Shown here: positions 54,982-64,000 of the stretch, in pieces
Numbering within the stretch: the first letter of the stretch is position 1
How the letters are laid out: each line of letters begins with the position of its first letter
DNA from: Ophiura sarsii
Taxonomy: Eukaryota > Echinodermata > Ophiuroidea > Amphilepidida > Ophiuridae
Assembly (NCBI GenBank): GCA_035610835.1
Contig: CM069455.1
Location: 41,798,579 to 41,862,578, forward strand
DNA length: 64,000 nucleotides
Direction: 5' to 3'
Translations under genes and position numbers: made by a program
The notes under the pieces: model-generated
The model's database searches: none
Seen by the model: only the letters and a program-made list of their open reading frames with translations
Told to the model about the DNA's origin: nothing

Positions 54982-55416
54982 CAAGCATGTGCAACCTGCG
55001 GCCCGCGGGCCACATGCGGCCCGCCGACCTCTAATCTGCGGCCCGCGAAGCAATCCTAAAATTCCCACTGATGCATCCCGTTTTAAACGGAGCTCCCTAG
55101 TTTTACACAAATGGCGGATTGATTTGGTAGTGTGCTCCCTTATAATTAGTAGGGCGACGCGCTGCATTAGGTAAATATAACCCAAGGCGTGATTGCGTGA
55201 TAAAATCCTGGTTAAAATGGCGCTTGCAGCACCAAGAGTGAGTAAAAAGAGATAATTACACGAAGAGAAGCGGGTATTCCATGAGCAATGGACTTCGCCT
55301 CTCCCTATTACTCCTCCTCCGGACGTGTTTTGGAATGTTTGACAATCGCTGCGGCCCGTGAATAAATCTCAAAATCACAATGCGGCCCGTGTGGTAGAAA
55401 CGGTTGCACATGCTTG
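54982..55416. mobile_element. hAT MITE with GGCCCGC-rich subterminal repeats
   Basis: Perfect 15-bp ends CAAGCATGTGCAACC and inverse, with the 8-bp duplication TTCTAAAT at 54974-54981 and 55417-55424. The subterminal TGCGGCCCGCGGGCCACATG and repeated GCGGCCCG boxes are typical of many hAT elements. 435 bp, no transposase. The two frames of ~60 codons in the GC-rich end are incidental. Confidence 0.9.
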
Positions 55417-55424
55417 TTCTAAAT

Positions 55425-55978
55425 CGTTGACAAAACATCATCTTTGCCAGTTATGTTGCCACACTGACTATTACTACTCCCACGGACGCATGGTTGCCAG
55501 TAACATTTTTTTCTTCCAAATCAAATACGACTTTGGGTCAGTTTGTTGTCAAAAACGGGTATTCAAAACTCATTTTTATGAGAAATCCGCTACAAACCGA
55601 CTGGTCTAACCTACACGTTTGGGTAGATAAGTTGATGAATTCTGCTAATTTTTAAATACAAATAGTGGCCAAAACTGCGCATTCTCAAAGTTGGCTGAAA
55701 ATCTATATCTGTTTTCTAGGTCATCTATGCACATTTTAGGGAATTATTGGATTCAAGAAGTAATAAAAACCGAGTGAAATATATAGTTTCTATAAAACTT
55801 CACAAATAGTGTTACATCAATCGCATCGGTGAATGTGTGTATTAATTTAATAACGCGATGGTATTCCGTGTCTGGTACTTTCATTGTTACACTGTGAAAT
55901 GTAACAATGCTGATAATCATACAAGGACACAAAAGAAAGCTGTTTGGTTTTTTACACATACTTTAGGATTGACATTTT
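55425..55978. other. Unassigned spacer
   Basis: No gene or repeat boundary recognised between the hAT MITE and the nested foldback complex. Confidence 0.4.
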
Positions 55979-57274
55979 CATGGATGAGTCAGAAAGAACG
56001 GGCACTTTTTTGGCGAAAGCGCCACAAAAATATTAGGCATGCATATTTAAAACCAAGTATAGTGTTACAAAGAAAACATATTTGGCTTTCATTCAAAAAA
56101 AGAATTTTTGAATTCGAACATTGCGTCATAAAGTTGCAACCATTTGAGTAGAACCCGTTTTTTAAAGGCAATCCACGGAATGGCAATAACCCATAGTATT
56201 GTTGGTTGCCTGATTCGGAGATGCTGATCAAAAAACTGAAAAGGCACATGAATGTTGGATACAATATCTTAAAATGACTAGAAATAAATAGATATGTGTA
56301 GGGGAGGATGGGGCAACTGGACCGGTTAAGCATATTTCATGATATAAAAGCTTAAAGCTCGTGAAAATATTTATGGAATTGCTATGAAAATATCACCCAT
56401 GTAACTATTTACATATAACATATAATCAATGTTAAAAAATATCCAAACAAAAGGCCAATTACCACTAACTAAAAACTTTACTTGGCACGGTCCAGTTACC
56501 CCATCGTTGGGGCAACTGGTCCTATGTTCAAACGGTTAGAATACACAGACATTATTGATTGACAACACGGTAACTAGGCAGTATTTTCTTTACAAACTCA
56601 TTTCCATATTATTTAACGTGTAAAAAGGATACAGGTCTCATGAAACTCATGTTTTATACAGTTTTCGTGGTTAACGTGTAAAAAGGGAATATACTATTAA
56701 ATGGTGTACAAAGCAAGCGCAATTTTCCACTGCACGTTTATTAGATAAAACGGTATGAACCTAGTTAAATGGTTACATGGTTGTGATATTCAGACGCCCC
56801 ATTCATTTGTCTATCTATACCCCTTTCTTTAATGATTTTATTTACTTCATATAATCATCATTCAGTACTTATAATAAACCATCTTGATATTTAGCCAGCT
56901 TTTCATGTTACAGGGAAAGTTAGTCAATATGACAATGATGACCCAACGGTCAATATACACAAAAAGCAATGGATAAAATACATAAATCATGATATTTCGT
57001 CATAGCAAATACCTTTACAGACACCATTCAAAATATAACAAAGATATAATTCATTTTTTTCGTTTTCAAAGCCCGTGAGGGTCTTTATTTTTAGGTATTT
57101 TTTAACTCACAAAAAAAATCACATAAAAAATAAATTAAAAAAACAATACAAACATGAGTACAAACTTAAATTTACATTTTACATAAATTTACAAGTTGAC
57201 ACAGTTAAACTCAACCACTAGATGACATTACAAAATACATTGTAGTAAATGACTTTATCATCAAAAAAAAAATA

Positions 57275-57747
57275 TTATAAGAAAGGTTCCCATTTCTTAA
57301 CATGAGACCCATATTTATCTCTATTTTTTGCAATGTTCTTCTCAATCTTTTCAGTAAAAATTACCACATTTTTGTAGTCATTGAACAGAGGGTGCATTTC
57401 TTGGACCCTACATCTATAAATGTATCTTTTCAAGAGTAAAATAATCATATTCAAGAAAGAAAGGTACTCTTTATTACCATAAATTCCAAAGCACACATCC
57501 AGTATGCTATATTTACATTAATGTTCAAATCTTTCAACCAATTGCAAACATCACTCCACAGTTTGGAAACATAATTACATGACCACATCAAGTGTTTCAT
57601 TGTCTCTTCCTCTGTTTTGCAAAAATTACATTGATAGTCATCAACTAAACCAATCCTATAAAGAAATGTATTTGTGGGGAGGATTTTATGAATAAAACGA
57701 TAATGCAAATACTGTGTTTTTGTATCTAGAGTACATCTATATGGCAT
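57275..57747 (-). pseudogene. Tx1/L1-like polymerase, zinc-binding tail
   Basis: The block TKTQYLHYRFIHKILPTNTF, then DDYQCNFCKTEEETMKHLMW (Cys-x2-Cys and His) is the zf-RVT motif of L1/Tx1 C-termini. A further shift near 57480 leads to the last block (CFGIYGNKEYLSFLNMIILL to HVKKWEPFL), ending at 57275. At least two shifts disable it. Confidence 0.75.
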
Positions 57748-58232
57748 ACTATAAAAAAAATAATAATAATTTCCTTTGAGTCTGGCATGTTGTCAAATTC
57801 AGTGATCCATTTCTGTTGTGCTTTAGGCACAACATTGACTTTGGTACTCAGCAATTGATATGCAAATGAAGTTGTTTTCTTCACAATTTTAATCTGTCTC
57901 AACAGCTCGGATTCATGAGATAAGTTTTGGTTCATCAGCTGTTTATCAAAACATGTTGACACAGCATTAACTAGACCGAAATATTTCATATAATTGCAAA
58001 TAATATTATGAAAGGTTGTGAACTCATTGTATGTCATAAAACGCTGATTCTCATATAGAAGATCAGAAGTAAAATTTACCCCTTTTACACTCCATGTTTT
58101 ATAGAAAACAGTATTTTTGTTAACCTTTATCTTTGTATTATACCATAAAACCTCATCAGTAATTGTTTCACTACTAGATTTTTTCAATCTATACCATGCT
58201 TTTATAACATCAGACAAAAATGCATTGCACAA
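57726..58232 (-). pseudogene. Tx1/L1-like polymerase, C-terminal region, first block
   Basis: 168 codons starting MCNAFLSDVIKAWYRLKKSS, with LLYENQRFMTYNEFTTFHNI and YQLLSTKVNVVPKAQQKWIT. This is the low-conservation connector between RT and the zinc-binding tail of Tx1/L1 proteins. It ends at a shift near 57745. Confidence 0.55.
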
Positions 58233-59163
58233 TTTATCATAACAAAAAGATGTAATTCATAATACCGAGGTTTTAAACCATTCTAAAGCAATTTCATGTC
58301 ATATTGTAATCCTTCAATATCAGAAATAGTGTTATTAGACCCGAAATGTCCCAAAATGTCTAAGAACTTGAAAGAATGTAAATTATTTCATATTCTATTC
58401 ACATTTCAATACCGAGTCATGTTTTATTGACACTACCAACTCATTTTCAAAATGAATTTTACAATTTTGATTAAGTTTTTGCAGGCGGTCCAGTTGCCCC
58501 ACACCCCTTCGGACCACTTACCCCAACAAATGACGTAGCACTTTGTCGAGATGAAACATTATTAAAACACGCCTGTGACGTAATACATTTTACGCCAAAA
58601 TGTTTTAAAACATACCACCATTTGTCATAATAATCAATAACTCCAATACATTTCAGAAAAAAGGCAAAACTTTGTTTTTAGCCATTACACAGATTTCTGT
58701 AGCAGGATTGTAGAAGGTAAAGATATATGTCAAGTATCAACAAAAGTCGTATTGTTCAAAAGAAAGCAGTATGCCCATACAATTACAAAATCCTTCATTT
58801 CGGACCACTTGCCCCACGGTCCAGTTGCCCCATATTCCCCTAATTATGAATAATAAAAAGCCTGAAATCAAGAAGGAGATGTAAAAGGAGGCATATCCTC
58901 TGATTCAGGAGGTAAACCCAAATCGAATACTTTTAGGAATGGCTTGATAATTTGACCATTCCGTGGATTTGCTTCAGATTTTTTGGGCTTTACTCAAATT
59001 AGTGTAACATGATAACGATATGGTCGATTTTTAAAATTCTTCTTTCGAATGGAAGCCAAATTGTAGGTCTTGATAGCGCTACCATTATTTTGGAATATGC
59101 ATGCCTACATCTTTTGTGACGCTTTTGTGAAAAAAACGCCCGTTCTTTCTGACTCACCCTGTA

Positions 59164-59622
59164 CAGCACTTAGGAGGCACTATATTTATAAATAATTCAA
59201 TATTTGGTCATTTATGCTCTGTTGCACTGTAGTCTCGGCAAGTTGAATCAAAAGGACGCGTGACTTAACCCCTTGGGCACTACTTGTCTTTCGTACAATA
59301 ATTCCCATTGGTCAATTACATGATATAATCATTTTGATGACCAATTACAGTTTTGCTTATAAATATTTTATGCTAATATTTTTGAAAATTGTAATTATTC
59401 TAACAATGTCTCTGATTGGCACAATATTTGACACATTCTAAATTTCAACCAATCGGCCGGTAGTTCTCAGGGGGTTAAAGATACTATGCTAATGAATACT
59501 GTTCATTTTTCAATTGTCTTGATTTAACGAGCTGGCATCACATCCTGAAATGTGTTGTTTATGGATTGATTACAGTTGAATGTACTGTGTATACGTGATG
59601 GATTAACAATGTTCAATACATA
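59164..59622. other. Unassigned spacer
   Basis: About 460 bp between foldback elements with no recognisable gene or repeat. Confidence 0.4.
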
Positions 59623-60707
59623 CAGGTCGTCCCAAAATGATTAGTACCCATCGATGACCAAAGTTCAATAAATTTTGTCATTATCAAAATCAATTAAATT
59701 AAATCCGTTAGTGTTCTATCATATTTGATATACTGTACCCTTTCTCTAGAATTTTAGATCATGAATATCGGTCCTATTTAACTGAAGTTACACTCTATTG
59801 TGTAAGACATGGAGATTTCACCTTTTTGGTAAAGTGCAAAACGGTGTGTGTAAACAGCTTGTTTGAAAGAAACAATACATTCTCTTAATCTCTTGTCTGC
59901 TAAAATCTTTGGTTCCTTTCTATTTTAAACTTTTGTTGTATTGTATGGTTGTTCAAATCATTCTTCTTTATTTTGATTCAATTTGAAGAGAAACAATAGA
60001 TCGTCACGCATGAGCGACCCCAAGCTTTGTTTTTATATTAGCTAGATTTGAGGCTAAACTTGAAGGACATTTAAATAGGTAAAGACGTGGTTATGGATAA
60101 TTAGCAGTGGCTTAGACTTCTTTTTTCATATATAAGGGATGTAATTTCTTACAAACTTGGTAAAAATGATATAGTCCCTTACTGTTTAACCTCACCAAAT
60201 ACATTCTCCAATGTGAAAATGAAATCTAAGCCACTGCTAATTTACCATACAACTGCATTAGCTATTTAGAAGTCCTTAAACACTTGTCAAATAAGACAAT
60301 GCATGGGTCACTTAAGTGTGACAAACTTCTTTTACCCTTCAAATTTAATGAAAGTGAATGATGATTAATGATTAGTATAACCATAACTATATAATACTAA
60401 ATAGCAGTTACAACAGAAAGAAACACAAGATTTGTTAGTAGACGATAGATTATGATGTGTTTCTTTTCAAATAAGCTGTAATAACACACAGATAATTTTA
60501 GCACTTAGTCCAAATGGCGAAATCACCATGTCTTGCATAATGGCGTGTATCTAACAAATCCGATATTCATGATCTAAAATTCTAATGAAAGGGTACAGTA
60601 TGACAAAAATGTTAAAAAACAACGGACCTAATCCTATTCATTTTGGTATTGAAAAAAAATAATGAAGTTTGGGCATCGATGGGTACTAATCATTTTGGGA
60701 CAGCCTG
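59623..60707. mobile_element. Mariner-type foldback, 1085 bp, arms ~500 bp
   Basis: The left end CAGGTCGTCCCAAAATGATT follows TA (59621-59622). The right end is the inverse, ending CAGCCTG, followed by TA (60708-60709). The arms pair almost to the centre near 60165 (AATTAGCAGTGGCTTAGA at 60099 against TCTAAGCCACTGCTAATT at about 60226). Non-coding. Confidence 0.85.
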
Positions 60708-60728
60708 TACGAAGTTGTTGTTGTGTTT

Positions 60729-60778
60729 TCAATGCACACACTATGAATGGTTAAAACCATTCATAGTGTGTGCATTGA
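60729..60778. repeat. Perfect 24-bp-arm hairpin
   Basis: TCAATGCACACACTATGAAT GGTT, two A bases, then the exact inverse. The loop is only two bases, so it would form a cruciform or a very stable hairpin. It lies just after the mariner-type foldback and is followed by an (AAGTTC)n run at about 60802-60822. Confidence 0.95.
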
Positions 60779-60879
60779 CTGCTTGCAAGATCCGTGACGA
60801 AGTTCAAGTTCAAGTTCAAGTTATATTTCACAATACAATTAGGCCATTGGCCCATAATATAACAACATATTAATGATTC

Positions 60880-61785
60880 ATATTTTACATATCATATCAG
60901 GCATCAGATACATAGGAAAAATAAAGACGTTATTTGTTTTTTAAAGTAATAATTACATAACATTTGACGAATATAATCAAGTTCTAACCACGGATTTCTA
61001 CGATTAAGTGCTTGGATGCTTGGTACACAAATGCTGCTAAGCCCGCTAAAATGATCGAGTCAAGAGGTGTTTAACAGTGAATACAATTTCTGATGAGTTG
61101 GATTAACGTAAACCCAAAGCGGCAAGTATTTAGTACGTAAGGTGGTTAAAAAATTACAAATGAGAACGAAATGAAATTCGTCCTCAATATCATCACAAAG
61201 AATACAAAGACGATTTTCTCGATCAATATTCTACCACCTACCGCTTCAATCATTAATGAATGACTCGAACATCTCAGCCGGCCTAGAGCTTTTCTGTGAG
61301 ATGTTATTTCCACAGTTAATAAATATCTTTCAGGGTTGAGAAGAATTTTAAAATTCTATATATGTAGGTACTGAATTTATGGAGTGTACATACTTCAGCA
61401 AACCATTCTTGACCAGCAACGTTTTAGTCTTGTGGAGAAAGAGATCAGACAATTTTCTTGAGATCCAATATCTTGATTGATCCAAACAATACCAAAACCA
61501 AAAGTAAAAAGTAAATTTTTAACATAAAAAGCCAAATAATGTGACCATGATTATCAAGATCATATAACATTTTATAACATTGGTAAGGGTACCGGTGGTT
61601 CGGCATGCGCAATATTTTACACCAATAATTGATACAACGGAAAGCAGTCATTACAAAAAGTGGAAGTCTGCCACATTCACCTAAAACTGCAACATAAGTA
61701 GTTTTAATGCTAACACCGAGAAATTTCTTGCAAGTTTTAATATGAACTTTTTCAAGATGTTTGTATGACTTGTAACCCATATCTC
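60880..61785 (-). pseudogene. Non-LTR reverse transcriptase C-terminal fragment (degenerate)
   Basis: The reverse strand at 61445-61780 encodes LEKVHIKTCKKFLGVSIKTT and LGECGRLPLFVMTAFRCINY, a block seen in the C-terminal part of some non-LTR polymerases. Further down, in other frames near 61190-61230, a zinc-binding motif of the form CxxC...H (CILCDDIEDEFHFVLIC) is visible. Several stops and shifts interrupt it. The clade is uncertain. Confidence 0.6.
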
Positions 61786-61902
61786 AGCTCCATAAAGCAA
61801 AACAAGAAGTTCACATTTGATGGTTGGTATGTAATCAAAGTTGTTTATGACCACTTCGACTCATTTGTTAATTACCGTCTCTTGAAATATTATTTGGAAT
61901 AT

Positions 61903-62360
61903 ATAAACTCCTCACAAAAAGTATCGAGACACTTAAAAATGATCCCATAATAACCGACCCGAAAGGGTATGGATTAATCGAAGCAAATATCCAAGTACAT
62001 AATTTTGTTTTTTCGTATTTTGACACCTCGATTGTTGAGATACGATGTTTCGGAGCGGAGTTATTGTTATTTCAATGGTCGTTGATCCAGTTTCAAAAGT
62101 GACAATCATCCCTATAGAGAATGATCAGGTTTATGCTTTTTACACTTGTACAAAAATGATTCTATAGGGATGATTGTCACTTTTGAAACTGAACCTACGA
62201 CCGTTGTAATAACTCCACTCCACAACATAAATTAGTATCTCAACAATCGAGGTGTCCAAATATGCAGAAAAAAATATTCACTGGGTTATTTGCTTCGATT
62301 AATCCATACCCTTTCGGACCGTTAATTATTGGCTCATTTTATACTTTTGTGATGAGTATA
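61903..62360. mobile_element. Mariner-type foldback, ~455 bp
   Basis: Left end region ACTCCTCACAAAAAGTAT; right end ATACTTTTGTGATGAGT; both beside TATA. The arms pair almost throughout: GTGACAATCATCCCTATAGA at 62100 against its inverse at about 62160, and CGATTAATCCATACCCTTTC at the right against the left arm. It directly abuts the next foldback. Confidence 0.75.
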
Positions 62361-62362
62361 TA

Positions 62363-63227
62363 CAGGGTGACCCAAAAAAATGTTAACACTCCGGGCACAT
62401 AAGATATTTTAAAAGGACAGGAATACATGGGTCTAATCTTGATGTATTATGAAAGCTGAGTAAATAAGCTTTCATTTGCATTTTATTGCGTTCCAATTGG
62501 TTATTTAGAACGGGAGATATGCTTCAGCAAACATGAGGAAGCAAAATCGGCTTGGTCCAATCCTATCATATGAAAGTGAAGCTTTTAAAATGCACGAAGC
62601 AAGAAGCAACATGATTAAGTCACACACACATCAGCTTATCTCTTCTTTGTTCTTTTCAACGCATTTTTTCGATTCTTTTCAAGCTTAAAAGACATAAATA
62701 AATATATTCTGCATAAATTATATAGGTATTTTGTCATGAGTTCAAGTTCTATACTCTTTTTCCATGTGCAATGGGTAGCTGTCAGTAAAGCAGTCTTTAA
62801 ACTTGAAATTGAAATATGTCATGTTCTTTGTTGAAATGGTCCATCCAATTAAATAAATTGCACTGAAATAAAACTAGTATTGCACTGAAATTAACCATGA
62901 ATGTCTTTAAGCTTAAAAAGACTCGAAAGAATGCGCTGAAAGGAACAAAGAAGAGATTAACTGATGTGTGTGTGTGACTTAATCATGTTGCTTCAGGCAT
63001 TTTAAAAGCTTTACTTTCATACTGAGAGGATTGGACCAAGCCGATTTTGCTTCCTCATGTTTGCTGAAGCATATCTCCCGTTCTAAATAACCAATTGGAA
63101 CGCAATAAAATCCAAATGAAAGCTTATTTACTCAGCTTTCATAATGCATCAAGATTAGACCCGTGTGTTTCTGTCCTTTTAAGATATCTTATGTGCCCGG
63201 AGTGTTAACATTTTTTGGGTCACCCTG
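62363..63227. mobile_element. Mariner-type foldback, 865 bp, arms ~330 bp
   Basis: The ends CAGGGTGACCCAAAAAAATG and inverse are flanked by TA (62361-62362 and 63228-63229). The arms share blocks such as ACACTCCGGGCACATAAGAT and AACGGGAGATATGCTTCAGC at high identity. No transposase. The CAGGGTG tip is the same as the box repeated at 22486-24203. Confidence 0.88.
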
Positions 63228-63377
63228 TATATATATATATGCAGAGATGGAAATGCTCATACACTTTTCTACCTCAGGTTACTTAATGTCAGATTGTTTT
63301 CACTTTTGGACTTAGACATTTTGATAGCTTCTCTCAATTCGTCATGTGCAACAGCAATACTCATCATACCTAACCGA

Positions 63378-63866
63378 TAGTCCGAAGGGTCTATAATCCG
63401 AAGGTTCTATAGTCCGAAGGTTCTATAGTCCGACGCACGTAATTTACCATTCGCTAGTCCGAATAAGATAAAATGTTCTTTAGTCCGATAAAAAGGGTTC
63501 TCTATTACGAAGGTTCTCTAGTCCGAATATAAAAAAGGGTTCTACAGTCCGACGGTTCTATAATCCGAAAATAAAAAGGTTCTATAATCCGAATTTTTAA
63601 AATTGTTAAAAAAGGTTCTCTAGTCCGAAAATAGGAAGGGTGTTCTTTACTCCGAATAATAAAAAGGGTTCTTAAATCCGAATATTGCAAAGGGTTCTAT
63701 AGTCCGAAAACTGGTAAAGGGTTCTCTAATCCGATAGTTAAAAAAGGTTCTTTAGTCCGAATTTTAAAAAAAGGTTCTATAGTCCGAATTTTAAAAAGGG
63801 TTCTCTAGTCCGAAAAGGTGTCACTGTTCTTTAATCCGAATCAAAATAAAGGTTCTATAATCCGAA
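63378..63866. repeat. Degenerate tandem array, GGTTCTATAGTCCGAA unit
   Basis: About 20 copies of a TCCGA core, mostly as GGTTCTMTARTCCGAA, spaced ~15-35 bp by variable A/T-rich spacers. All are in one orientation. Spacing is irregular, so this is not a simple satellite. Small reverse frames over it (FRIIEPS-like repeats) are by-products. Confidence 0.9.
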
Positions 63867-63880
63867 ATTTGAAATAGCGT

Positions 63881-64000
63881 ATTTTGCAGTGCGCCCTCTA
63901 TGGATATAACACGAAACATTAGCCATTTCAATCTACAGAGGGTGCTGCAGTGGCAGATGCAGACGATGCTGGACACATGCGTATTCACGAATATTTAAGG
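63881..64000. other. Edge fragment related to 5245-5330
   Basis: CAGACGATGCTGGACACATG and CGTATTCACGAATATTTA at the window end align with 5287-5325 in the same orientation (about 33 of 38 by eye). Probably part of a repeat cut by the window edge. An inverted pair GCGCCCTCTATGGAT / ATCTACAGAGGGTGCTGC encloses about 50 bp just before. Confidence 0.5.

Larger units (their letters stand above)
57060..58260 (-). mobile_element. Tx1/L1-like retrotransposon 3' fragment
   Basis: Reverse-strand coding for the C-terminal part of a Tx1/L1-clade polymerase in three successive frames, then an AT-rich 3' tail (57060-57270). The catalytic RT domain is absent. It lies inside a TIR element that itself lies inside another. 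Confidence 0.7.
56301..58840. mobile_element. Inner TIR element with GGGGCAACTGGACCG ends
   Basis: The ends GGGGAGGATGGGGCAACTGG and the inverse at 58840 are flanked by TA (56299-56300 and 58841-58842). The GGTCCAGTTGCCCC-type box recurs internally at about 56494, 56510, 58490 and 58820 in either orientation, probably as subterminal repeats. A Tx1/L1-like fragment sits in its middle, so this unit is about 1.35 kb without it. Confidence 0.7.
55979..59161. mobile_element. Outer mariner-type foldback of a three-level nest
   Basis: The right end reads ...GACTCACCCTG followed by TA (59162-59163). The left arm has the inverse TGAGTCAGAAAGAACGGGC at 55985, but its tip is eroded (CATGGA instead of CAGGG) and lacks TA. 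The arms match over about 300 bp, including AATCCACGGAATGGC (56168) against its inverse at 58958. A second foldback occupies the middle. Confidence 0.7.

Noticed and set aside
55858..56333. Forward and reverse frames of 97 and 114 codons
   Set aside because: They sit on the arm of the outer foldback element; no domain recognised.
60643..60873. 76-codon forward frame
   Set aside because: It crosses a TIR end, a perfect hairpin and a hexamer repeat, so it is an artefact.

Overview
The window looks like transposon-dominated DNA from an animal genome. It is AT-rich and has a eukaryotic tRNA-Asn gene with internal A and B boxes. It carries DIRS, Gmr1-type Ty3/gypsy, CR1/Jockey, L2, RTE-like and Tx1/L1-like retrotransposons, and many terminal-inverted-repeat (TIR) elements without transposase. 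Gmr1-type gypsy elements were first described from deuterostomes, and foldback elements with tandem repeats in their arms recall sea-urchin TU elements. My guess is a marine deuterostome, perhaps an echinoderm, but this is weak. I found no convincing host protein gene; the tRNA is the only candidate host gene.

Layout, 0-14 kb: a TIR element with TTACGGACGTTAC boxes holds a PIF/Harbinger-type MITE. Next come an L2-like fragment split by a palindromic Tc1 derivative, a TTAA-flanked element, a reverse-strand Jockey/CR1-like retrotransposon with frameshifts, a long unassigned stretch, and a second copy of the Harbinger-type MITE.

14-29 kb: inverted repeats dominate. A 4.5-kb foldback has arms built from ~176-bp tandem monomers and contains four further events: a 12-bp array, a 40-bp array, a TTAA MITE and an inserted 34-bp array. 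After it come an RTE-like fragment lying inside a periodic TACAGGGTG array, TTAA elements and an L2 fragment.

30.9-43.3 kb: a reverse-strand DIRS retrotransposon has inverted terminal repeats and a diagnostic internal complementary region. Its Gag gene is interrupted by a nearly intact 6.9-kb Ty3/gypsy element. The two LTRs of that element differ at about two positions, it has a tRNA-Pro-type primer site, and its domain order is Gag-PR-INT-RT-RNaseH (Gmr1 type).

43.3-52.8 kb: the tRNA-Asn gene, a full-length forward CR1/Jockey element (PHD-finger ORF1, then endonuclease-RT) inserted in one unit of a 112-bp duplication and itself carrying a hAT-like insertion, an L2 3' fragment, and ends of a TTAA family.

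53-64 kb: a hAT MITE, a three-level nest (mariner-type foldback, then a second foldback, then a Tx1/L1 fragment), three more mariner-type foldbacks, a zinc-binding-tail RT fragment and a degenerate TCCGAA array.

All elements are described as found. Breaks in the reading frames are noted and nothing is repaired.
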